Positions 1 through 5,060 of a stretch of DNA of 6,652 nt are shown in pieces. The notes beneath the pieces are model-generated. The model was not told the origin of the DNA. It did not search any database and was given only the letters and a program-made list of their open reading frames with translations. A program made the translations under genes and the position numbers. The stretch is taken from contig SXVG01000018.1 of NCBI GenBank assembly GCA_005791685.1, positions 1 through 6,652 on the forward strand, read 5' to 3'. Numbering within the stretch: position 1 is the first letter of the stretch; each line of letters begins with the position of its first letter. The stretch comes from Methylotenera sp. (GTDB taxonomy: Bacteria; Pseudomonadota; Gammaproteobacteria; Burkholderiales; Methylophilaceae).

Positions 1-209
1 ATCAATGCTCTTAAGGCAGCATCGTCGGTCATGTCTATGGTGTAGGCACGGTGCGCCACTTGTTGGCCTGGGGCATTTTCGTAACGATCAACGGCGATGA
101 CTTCCACCCCTAAGCGTTGCAATGCAATGATGACTTCTTTACCCAGCTCGCCGCTGCCTAGCAGCATGACACGGGTGGCATTCGGGCTTAATGGGCTACC
201 AATTTGCAT
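1..209 (-). CDS. purT: Formate-dependent phosphoribosylglycinamide formyltransferase PurT, N-terminal part (cut by window edge)
   Basis: PurT makes formylglycinamide ribonucleotide from GAR, formate and ATP, the folate-independent version of the third step of purine synthesis in the cytoplasm. Only the first 69 codons are here; the rest lies beyond the left edge. The visible protein matches the start of E. coli PurT as I remember it almost word for word: ATRVMLLGSGELGKEV, then QRLGVEVIAVDRY, then AP..QVAHR and an IDM..D.ALR segment. This is the Rossmann-like N-terminal part of the ATP-grasp fold with its glycine-rich loop GSGELGKE. The ATG is supported by a GGAAAG ribosome site six bases upstream and by a promoter close by. 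The gene points out of the window and is separated from its neighbour by repeat-rich DNA, so it is probably transcribed alone. Identification is confident; whether the rest is intact cannot be seen. Confidence 0.95.
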   Translation of the reverse strand, partial: MQIGSPLSPNATRVMLLGSGELGKEVIIALQRLGVEVIAVDRYENAPGQQVAHRAYTIDMTDDAALRAL

Positions 210-215
210 GAAATT

Positions 216-221
216 CTTTCC
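216..221 (-). promoter_or_regulatory. purT ribosome binding site
   Basis: GGAAAG on the minus strand, six bases before the purT ATG. It confirms the chosen start. Confidence 0.7.
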
Positions 222-237
222 GTTTTGAATTGGCCTC

Positions 238-267
238 ATCATACCATGCGAGGGCCAGTGCCGTCAT
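238..267 (-). promoter_or_regulatory. Putative sigma70 promoter of purT
   Basis: On the minus strand the -10 box is TATGAT (five of six consensus bases), preceded by TGG so that it is also an extended -10 (TGnTATGAT). The -35 candidate ATGACG matches four of six bases at 18-bp spacing. Transcription would begin near 231, giving a leader of about 22 nt that includes the ribosome site. I saw no clear operator next to it. Seen by eye, not scored. Confidence 0.55.
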
Positions 268-285
268 TGCTGATGCAAGGCCTTA

Positions 286-373
286 CTGATGAACGCGGAT
301 TAAACCCACTCACCACAGAGACACAGAGACACAGAGAAACCCTAAAGCCATTTTGACGCAGATAAACGCCGAT
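286..373. repeat. Dispersed intergenic repeat cluster, left part
   Basis: This stretch strings together repeat modules that recur elsewhere in the window. They are a GATGAACGCGGATTAAACCCA word (286-306 region), three perfect tandem copies of the 8-mer CACAGAGA (314-337), a CCTAAAG link, and a 26-bp block (348-373) containing TTTTGACGCAGATAAACGCC. The 26-bp block returns inverted at 500-525 and in part at 4824-4836. Words like these (CCACAGAGACACAGAG, GACGCAGATAAACGC) are, from memory, common dispersed repeats in proteobacterial intergenic DNA. Their function is unknown. No open reading frame is supported here. Confidence 0.7.
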
Positions 374-525
374 AAAACAAAAGCTTTATAAGCTTTTGAC
401 CTTCTCCTGGCCTGTCGTGTCCTCACGAATTTCAAACCGAGATCTTTGAGGCTTAGAAATGACGGGGATGCCCCTGCACATCTGTGGTAAATGGGTTTAA
501 TCGGCGTTTATCTGCGTCAAAATGG
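348..525. repeat. Perfect 26-bp inverted repeat with 126-bp interior
   Basis: The left arm is 348-373 and the right arm 500-525; they are exact reverse complements over 26 bases. Beyond the arms, similarity continues only patchily: the sequence after the right arm still resembles the CTAAA link outside the left arm. The interior holds a small hairpin at 378-398 and a GGGG-ATG-CCCC hairpin at 464-474. It encodes no transposase. It may be a pair of dispersed repeats in opposite orientation or a small non-autonomous element; the sequence does not decide. Confidence 0.8.
378..398 (-). terminator. Possible weak terminator or hairpin downstream of the response regulator gene
   Basis: CAAAAGCTT and AAGCTTTTG form a perfect 9-bp stem with a 3-base loop. 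Read on the minus strand it is followed by TTTTA, so it could act as a Rho-independent terminator for the regulator gene that ends at 555. The stem is AT-rich and lies about 160 bases past the stop codon, so this is tentative. Confidence 0.35.
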
Positions 526-536
526 TTTTTAGCTTT
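475..536. repeat. Dispersed repeat, right copy
   Basis: This copy runs from TGCACATCTGTGG through a GGTTTAATCGGCG word into the right arm of the 26-bp inverted repeat and then the TTTTTAGCTTT link. A decayed copy of its first half is found at 4961-4996, in front of the ATPase gene. The order of modules is the same in both places, which suggests a common longer ancestor. Confidence 0.6.
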
Positions 537-554
537 GTACCGAAAGGGACTTAC

Positions 555-1967
555 CTACTCAAGGGCTTTGGCGCTGATTTGGTATTTATCCATGCGATAA
601 CGCATGGTCATGCGGGTAATGCCCAGCTTACGCGCAGCTTCCGAGACATTGTTACGGCTGTCCGATAGCACTTTCAGCAAGATGGCTTTCTCGGTGTCGT
701 AAAGGGTCGCGTGGCTGGATATGGGGGCAACTTCATTGCCGGCTGGATTGCTGACGACTAAATCCGCGCCAGTAATTTGACTGTTTTGGCACAACAACAT
801 GGCGCGACTGACTTGGTGCTTGAGTTCACGCACGTTGCCCGGCCAAGGGTAATTGCTCAGTGTGGCGATGGCGTCGCTTGAGAAAACCGGCGCGGCCAAC
901 CCATAACGGCGCGCGGTTTGGCTAGCGAAATGCCGCGCCAATAACAAGGCATCGCCTGTCCGTTCACGCAAAGGCGGCATACTTAGGCTCATGACGTTCA
1001 AACGGTAATACAAATCTTGCCTAAACCCGCCGCTTAAGGACATCTCATGCAAATCACGGTTGCTAGCGGCAATAAAACGTGCTGGCACAGGGCGTTCTTT
1101 GGTGGAACCTAAGCGGCGTACCCTACGTCGCTCCAACACATTGAGCAACTTGGCTTGCAAACTTAAAGGCAGCTCGCCGATTTCGTCTAAAAATAAAGTA
1201 CCGTCTTCGGCCGCTTCTATCAAACCAGGACGGCTAGCAACGGCGCCGGTAAACGCACCCTTCTCGTGGCCGAACAATTCGCTTTCCATCAAATCGGCTG
1301 GCAAGGACGCACAATCAATGTGCACAAAAGGCTGGTCTTTATTCGGGCAAGACGCGTGCAACAACCGCGCCGCCACGTCTTTGCCGGTGCCGGTTTCACC
1401 GCTAATGAGCACGGTGGGTGGCACCACGTCGTCTGCCACAAACTGCGCAATACGCTTGATTTGCGCCTTAATACTCTGCATGGCGGGGCTGTCGCCCAAC
1501 ATTTCCACGCCTTCCACCGCATGGGCATTGCGTTGCCGCGAATAATCCAAACTGTTGCTTTGCAGCACCGCCGCTTCGACCTTTTGCACCGCCAGCAGCA
1601 ACTCCTCTAAATCTATGGGCTTTTTAAGGTAATCCACCGCGCCCTGCTTGATGGCATGCACGGCATCGCTGATGTCACCGAAGGCGGTCATGACAATCAC
1701 GGCGGCGTTTTTGGCCATCAATTCGGCCAATATTTCTAAGCCATTGCCATCGGGCAAGCGCATGTCTAGCAACACCAAATCGGCAGAAAACTGCTTAGCT
1801 ATGGCACGTGCGTCTTGCAGGGTTTCCACGTGCTCGCACTCGTAACCGGCTTTTTGCAATTTGCGCATCACCGCCCGCGCAAACAACACCTCGTCCTCAA
1901 CGATCAAGACTTTGGCTGCTGGCTTAATAGCGGTGGTTTTGCCGTATGTGTTTTGTGCTAATTGCAA
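555..1967 (-). CDS. NtrC-family sigma54-dependent response regulator (orphan; likely activator of the receptor gene)
   Basis: A 470-residue response regulator of the NtrC class. On phosphorylation by a histidine kinase such proteins assemble into a ring, hydrolyse ATP and open sigma54-RNA polymerase promoters. The receiver domain (about 19-130) has the acidic pair E24/D25, phospho-acceptor D68 in LLDMRLPDG, T94 and K116. The AAA+ domain (about 157-395) has Walker A GETGTGKD at 190-197, the sigma54-contact loop GAFTGA at 237-242, Walker B GTLFLDEIG around 256-264, and an FRQDLYYRLNV segment. A Fis-type helix-turn-helix sits at about 439-465. All key residues are intact. The start is TTG: an in-frame stop lies six codons upstream, and there is no ATG or GTG between there and the receiver fold; the ribosome site is poor. 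No kinase gene is in view. The receptor gene lies 82 bp upstream on the same strand behind a terminator, and its promoter has sigma54 and enhancer features, so this protein is its likely activator. I cannot give it a specific name. Confidence 0.95.
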   Translation of the reverse strand: MQLAQNTYGKTTAIKPAAKVLIVEDEVLFARAVMRKLQKAGYECEHVETLQDARAIAKQFSADLVLLDMRLPDGNGLEILAELMAKNAAVIVMTAFGDISDAVHAIKQGAVDYLKKPIDLEELLLAVQKVEAAVLQSNSLDYSRQRNAHAVEGVEMLGDSPAMQSIKAQIKRIAQFVADDVVPPTVLISGETGTGKDVAARLLHASCPNKDQPFVHIDCASLPADLMESELFGHEKGAFTGAVASRPGLIEAAEDGTLFLDEIGELPLSLQAKLLNVLERRRVRRLGSTKERPVPARFIAASNRDLHEMSLSGGFRQDLYYRLNVMSLSMPPLRERTGDALLLARHFASQTARRYGLAAPVFSSDAIATLSNYPWPGNVRELKHQVSRAMLLCQNSQITGADLVVSNPAGNEVAPISSHATLYDTEKAILLKVLSDSRNNVSEAARKLGITRMTMRYRMDKYQISAKALE

Positions 1968-2008
1968 TGCAATATTCTCATTTCATCGTATTCGTAAACG
2001 GCCCAATC

Positions 2009-2035
2009 AAAAATGCCGACTTAGTCGGCATTTTT
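2009..2035 (-). terminator. Rho-independent terminator after the TonB receptor gene
   Basis: AAAAATGCCGAC, loop TTA, GTCGGCATTTTT: a perfect 12-bp stem with a GC-rich core (TGCCGAC) and a run of five Ts on either strand. It begins 14 bases after the receptor stop codon and separates it from the response regulator. The symmetry means it could stop transcription from both sides. The regulator must be reached by readthrough or by a promoter in the roughly 40 bases after it, where I see only weak candidates. Confidence 0.85.
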
Positions 2036-2049
2036 GTTGAGATTAAAAC

Positions 2050-4530
2050 TTAGTCTGCATCCACGGCGGCGGCGATGCCTTTAGGCTTGCCGAAGTCGTA
2101 ACGCATGCCTATCCAAGCCGCACGCGGTGCGCCCGGGGCTAAGAATAACTCTTTCTTAGGGCTGTTGCCCGCATTAAAATCGTTATTATCAGTAAAGACA
2201 TTTTCGCCCAATAAACCGCTGCTGTAATACTTGCGATCAAACACGTTGTTCACCTTAGCAAACAACTGCCAACCGCTGGCATTGAAGTCATAACGGCTGT
2301 CTAGATTTAGTATTGCATAACCTTTAACTTTGCCTGAACCAAAGTAGGTAACATCATCTGCTTGGTGCTGATTGTTCTCATTGCCACGCGCGTATTGGTC
2401 TGAGAACGCCACGCCTGTACTGCCTATGCTCCAATTAGGCGTAGCTTGCCATACCCCGCGCAATTTAAATTGGTGCTTAGCAATACCGGCCATTTTATCG
2501 CCTTTAGAAACGTCAATGACTTTTCTTAGTACACCATTTGTCGTACGAGAGACTCTAGATGAGTTGGCTTGTGAAGCAATTTCAAAGGCATCTTGGTAAG
2601 TGGCGTCAATCAAGCTGTAACCAGCTGTCCAGCTAAAATTGCCCACCTTGCTATTAAACGCTAGATCCAAGCCTTGCCTACGGGTTTTACCCACGTTATC
2701 AAAATAACCAGCGCCGGTGGTGCCAGAGGCAACAAACTGCAAGTCGTTATGGTTAACAGCACGGTAAGCGCCCAGTGACCAACGCGTATCACCTAACTTA
2801 CCGCGTACGCCGCCTTCAAAGGTTTTTGCCACCACTTGCTGCAAGGGTGGGTCACCGGCCATGGCATTAGGTAACAAGCAAGGGTGCAAGGGGTCGGCAC
2901 AGCCTGTTTCGATTGGGCTAGGTGCACGACTGCCTTCGTTATAACCTAGATAGCTGTTAAGTTCTGGGGTGAACGCATAAGCCACACCCACCGCCGGATT
3001 AAAGCGTTTAAAAACATGATTGCCGCCGGCGTCACCGCCAGCATCGCTCACTAAAGTTTGCGTACCTCCAACTCCAAAATCAGTACATTCTATTGAAACG
3101 CTACCATCACTATTCTCAATACAAGTCGCCTCTTTATGTAAAACCCAGTTGTCCACCAAATTCACCTTGGTGTAGTTATAGCGGCCAGATGCCGTGAATG
3201 CCAGTTTTTGTGTCACGTTAAAGGTGTCCGTGGCAAATAAACTCCAGGTTTTATTGCGTCCATTCAGATCATTCTCGGTATTGATGGCTGAATCTAAATT
3301 AATTAAGCCACGCGCCGTATCAAACCCGCGATTAGCAGCCAAACCCGCCAATTGTTCGGTTTGCGTGAAATGGGTGCGGCCATAATCTGCACTCGCGCCC
3401 GTTACCAATAAATTCTTATCCGTTACCCAACTTAACTGCGCCGTGCCGCCGTAACCTTTATTAGTCGTGGCGCTGCGATTATTCACACCTTTTGCATACT
3501 TATTATCACAAGAGTCAGGTCTAACACTAAGACCATCACAAGCATCCCATAAAGCTTCGTACTCGTCGTTGACGTCACCGTTCAAGGTTTTGGTTTTATT
3601 CTGACGGAAGTAAGCATTGGTAGTTAGCAAGAATTCATCAGAAAGCCAATGGCTGACTTTGCCGTTTATAAACGTCATTTTATTTTGCGTGTTGTCAGGC
3701 TTGGTATAAATAGAATCGTAGCCATAGGTATTCATCAAGGTTTGTGCTTGATAGCCGTTACCGGTTAAATCGGTGTCGGCACCTGAGAAACTGACGTCCA
3801 CGTCGGTTTTTTCATTGCTCCAGCCCAATTTAGCGAAGCCTTGCAACACGTCCGATGGCGAAGCATCGCGCCAACCATTTTCATCAAATTTGTTACCGGC
3901 AAAGAAATAGCTTACGCCATTAGCCGTTTTGCCGCCGTATTCACCTTCTGCCGCCCAACGGCCAAATGAGCCACCTAGAACTTGTAGCCCACCGCCTGGG
4001 TAGTGCTCGCCACTCTTGGTTTGTACGGACAGTGCGCCACCTAAGGTATTTAGCCCAAATAATGGGTTGGAGCCTGGCATCAAGGTCATGCTAGAAATGG
4101 CATTTTGTGGAATTAAATCCCAGTTAACCGTGTCGCCGAATGGCTCGTTGATACGCACGCCGTCTTGATAGACAGACAAGCCTTGTGGTGTACCGACCAA
4201 AGGCGAGGCGGTGAAGCCACGGAAATTCACATCCGGTTGGTATGGGTTGTTTTGCGCTTCATTGATGTTCACGCCCGACATGTTTTGATTCATGAAATCC
4301 GCAACGCCTAAGCTTTGTTGCTTTTGTATGGCATCGCCTTTCACCACTTGCACATTGGACGGCACCTGCTCAACCGGCACACCCATGCCAGCCAATGGCG
4401 TGGTACTGACCACTTCAATTTTACCCAGCTCCATGGCTTCGGCTTTATTTTCCGCCCATGCCGCGTGCGGCACGGCGTAGGCCGCTAAAATAGCGGCAGC
4501 GCTTAGTTTTACTTGCAATGCTTTTTTCAT
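2050..4530 (-). CDS. TonB-dependent outer-membrane receptor (substrate unknown)
   Basis: An 826-residue outer-membrane beta-barrel transporter that would import a scarce substrate using energy from TonB-ExbB-ExbD. Residues 1-26 are a signal peptide (MKKA, hydrophobic core, cleavage after AWA). A TonB-box-like stretch, IEVVSTT, is at 38-44. The plug domain covers roughly 50-175, with VNFRGF, LSVYQDGVRINEPFGD and a glycine-rich NPLFGLNTLGGALSVQTKSG end. The rest is the barrel, with a final strand AAWIGMRYDF near the C-terminus. There is no N-terminal signalling (STN) domain, so it is not a transducer that works through an ECF sigma factor. It has six cysteines, all in close pairs: 331/341, 470/482 and 544/551. 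A 13-residue tail follows the last aromatic residue, F813. The start is fixed by AAGGA seven bases upstream and by the signal peptide. The promoter region suggests sigma54 control. Iron chelates, vitamin B12, other metals or carbohydrates are all possible substrates; I see nothing that decides. Confidence 0.95.
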   Translation of the reverse strand: MKKALQVKLSAAAILAAYAVPHAAWAENKAEAMELGKIEVVSTTPLAGMGVPVEQVPSNVQVVKGDAIQKQQSLGVADFMNQNMSGVNINEAQNNPYQPDVNFRGFTASPLVGTPQGLSVYQDGVRINEPFGDTVNWDLIPQNAISSMTLMPGSNPLFGLNTLGGALSVQTKSGEHYPGGGLQVLGGSFGRWAAEGEYGGKTANGVSYFFAGNKFDENGWRDASPSDVLQGFAKLGWSNEKTDVDVSFSGADTDLTGNGYQAQTLMNTYGYDSIYTKPDNTQNKMTFINGKVSHWLSDEFLLTTNAYFRQNKTKTLNGDVNDEYEALWDACDGLSVRPDSCDNKYAKGVNNRSATTNKGYGGTAQLSWVTDKNLLVTGASADYGRTHFTQTEQLAGLAANRGFDTARGLINLDSAINTENDLNGRNKTWSLFATDTFNVTQKLAFTASGRYNYTKVNLVDNWVLHKEATCIENSDGSVSIECTDFGVGGTQTLVSDAGGDAGGNHVFKRFNPAVGVAYAFTPELNSYLGYNEGSRAPSPIETGCADPLHPCLLPNAMAGDPPLQQVVAKTFEGGVRGKLGDTRWSLGAYRAVNHNDLQFVASGTTGAGYFDNVGKTRRQGLDLAFNSKVGNFSWTAGYSLIDATYQDAFEIASQANSSRVSRTTNGVLRKVIDVSKGDKMAGIAKHQFKLRGVWQATPNWSIGSTGVAFSDQYARGNENNQHQADDVTYFGSGKVKGYAILNLDSRYDFNASGWQLFAKVNNVFDRKYYSSGLLGENVFTDNNDFNAGNSPKKELFLAPGAPRAAWIGMRYDFGKPKGIAAAVDAD

Positions 4531-4537
4531 ATCAAAG

Positions 4538-4542
4538 TCCTT
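4538..4542 (-). promoter_or_regulatory. TonB receptor ribosome binding site
   Basis: AAGGA on the minus strand, seven bases before the ATG, a strong Shine-Dalgarno match that fixes the receptor start. Confidence 0.8.
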
Positions 4543-4569
4543 AGTTTTAATGTGCTACGGCCTTTATAG

Positions 4570-4585
4570 AGCAATAAGCATTCCA
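4570..4585 (-). promoter_or_regulatory. Putative sigma54 (-24/-12) promoter of the TonB receptor
   Basis: The minus strand reads TGGAATGCTTATTGCT. Against the sigma54 consensus TGGCACG-N4-TTGCW it has the invariant GG and GC exactly 10 bases apart, a full TGG at -24, a full TTGC followed by T at -12, and two of the four flanking -24 bases. Transcription would begin near 4559, giving a leader of about 29 nt that contains AAGGA. An IHF site and paired dyads lie upstream at the usual distances, and an enhancer-binding protein is encoded next door, which raises confidence. Confidence 0.75.
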
Positions 4586-4587
4586 AC

Positions 4588-4601
4588 AATTAAATTTAAT
4601 T
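4588..4601. repeat. 14-bp AT-only palindrome upstream of the -24 box
   Basis: AATTAAATTTAATT is a perfect palindrome made only of A and T, lying between the IHF-like site and the -24 element. It may simply reflect the AT-rich, bendable spacer of the promoter; no binding protein is suggested. Confidence 0.4.
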
Positions 4602-4615
4602 AAAAATACCAACAA

Positions 4616-4628
4616 AATCAATAAATTA
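4616..4628 (+). promoter_or_regulatory. IHF binding site between enhancer and promoter
   Basis: AATCAATAAATTA matches the IHF consensus WATCAANNNNTTR at every defined position. Its centre is about 63 bases upstream of the predicted start of transcription, between the dyads and the -24/-12 promoter, where IHF bends DNA to bring an enhancer-bound activator to sigma54 polymerase. The surroundings are AT-rich, so a chance match is possible. Confidence 0.65.
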
Positions 4629-4680
4629 AAAAGTTAATATAATTTTCACTTTTATATTGGATGGCGCTAGGCGTAAAAGT

Positions 4681-4696
4681 TGGTTAAATATAGCCA
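4681..4696. promoter_or_regulatory. Degenerate third activator site
   Basis: TGGTTAAATATAGCCA agrees with the first dyad at 11 of 16 positions and keeps both outer ends (TGGTT, CCA). Its centre is 22 bp from the neighbouring dyad, in step with the 21-bp spacing of the perfect pair. It could be a weak binding site in the same array. Confidence 0.4.
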
Positions 4697-4702
4697 ATTT
4701 AT

Positions 4703-4739
4703 TGGTTGTTTACAACCAATATTTGGTTGTAAACAACCA
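4703..4739. promoter_or_regulatory. Paired dyad operator / upstream activating sequence
   Basis: Two 16-bp dyads, TGGTTGTTTACAACCA (4703-4718) and TGGTTGTAAACAACCA (4724-4739), each have perfect 7-bp arms around two central bases. Their centres are 21 bp apart, two helical turns, so both would face the same side of the DNA. The whole is also a perfect 17-bp inverted repeat around TAT. Centres lie about 150 and 170 bases upstream of the predicted sigma54 start site, the usual range for NtrC-type enhancers, and the 16-bp dyad size suits a Fis-type dimer. The protein that binds is not proven; the regulator at 555-1967 is the leading candidate. A repressor operator is the alternative. Confidence 0.75.
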
Positions 4740-4996
4740 GAATAATGCAGTGGGATGAGAAAAACCTTAGCATAACCAGCCAAGCTCACGCTTCAACAGG
4801 CTCAGCATGAACGGGGTTGAAATTGCGTCAAAATGGTTTTAGGTTTTCTCTGCAGTGAAAGACTTTCAAAATGGATTCCCATTTGCACACCTCAAGGGTA
4901 TTCCGATTTACTAAGCGCTAAAGCACTTGTAAAGTCGCATACGAGAATGGCGGGATAGGTTTGCATCTGTGGCTAACTGATTTAATTTATTGGCGA
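4740..4996. repeat. Repeat-rich intergenic stretch between receptor control region and ATPase gene
   Basis: No gene is seen here. From left to right it holds a CTTCAACAGGCTCAGCATGA repeat (4789-4816), a GCGTCAAAATGG-TTTTAGG-TTTTCTCTG module (4824-4852) shared with both repeats near 300-536, a less clear middle that includes an AGAATGGCGGGATA word at 4944-4957, and a decayed TGCATCTGTGG...TTTAATTTATTGGCG module (4961-4996) that matches 475-505. The repeats are diverged, so this looks like old accumulated repeat DNA. Confidence 0.6.
4789..4816 (+). repeat. Dispersed repeat of the 'CTTCGACAGGCTCAG' type
   Basis: The sequence CGCTTCAACAGGCTCAGCAT, continuing GAACGGGG, closely resembles the word CTTCGACAGGCTCAG(C/G)NCGAACGG that I remember as a frequent intergenic repeat in many proteobacteria. 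Only one copy is in this window. Confidence 0.55.
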
Positions 4997-5025
4997 TTGT
5001 AAATTATTAACATTGGCGCTAATAT
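4997..5025 (+). promoter_or_regulatory. Possible sigma70 promoter of the ATPase gene
   Basis: TTGTAA (four of six) and TAATAT (four of six) are separated by 17 bp. The -10 box overlaps the left arm of the inverted repeat that starts at 5022, so a protein bound there would block polymerase. The DNA is AT-rich and other hexamer pairs can be drawn (for example TTGGCG at 5013-5018 with AATATT at 5036-5041). Confidence 0.3.
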
Positions 5026-5060
5026 TACAAATCGAAATATTAAGTTTGGATTTGTAATAT
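5022..5060. promoter_or_regulatory. 12-bp inverted repeat over the ATPase start codon
   Basis: ATATTACAAATC (5022-5033) and GATTTGTAATAT (5049-5060) are exact reverse complements with a 15-base spacer. The right arm contains the weak GGA ribosome site (5048-5050, in part) and the A and T of the ATG. In DNA it could be an operator; in RNA it could fold and hide the start. A related GATTGTAAAT word lies at 4995-5004. Arm identity is exact; function is inferred. Confidence 0.6.

Noticed and set aside
314..337. CRISPR-like array
   Set aside because: The 8-bp units are directly adjacent, without spacers, and no cas gene is present.
286..525. Insertion sequence
   Set aside because: No transposase fragment and no convincing target duplication; short inverted repeats alone do not support it.
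1060..1845. Open frames on the plus strand opposite the response regulator
   Set aside because: They lie inside a well-supported gene, have low-complexity or random composition, no recognisable domain and no ribosome site.
2372..4480. Short plus-strand open frames opposite the TonB receptor, such as 4292-4480
   Set aside because: They are antisense shadows of a coding frame with clear domain structure.
4658..4672. A second GG-N10-GC pair, on the plus strand
   Set aside because: It lacks the TT of the -12 TTGC element and points to the ATPase gene nearly 400 bp away, so it is likely a chance match.
4687..4715. Sigma70-like boxes on the minus strand: TTGTAA, 17 bp, TATATT, with the -35 inside the first dyad
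   Set aside because: The hexamers fit fairly well (4/6 and 5/6), but the DNA is AT-rich and this start would leave a leader of about 150 nt. The sigma54 promoter nearer the gene explains the IHF site and the dyads better. It remains the main alternative, with the dyads then acting as a repressor operator.
4531..4740. Fur box in front of the receptor
   Set aside because: I looked for GATAATGATAATCATTATC-like hexamer triplets and saw only general AT-richness.
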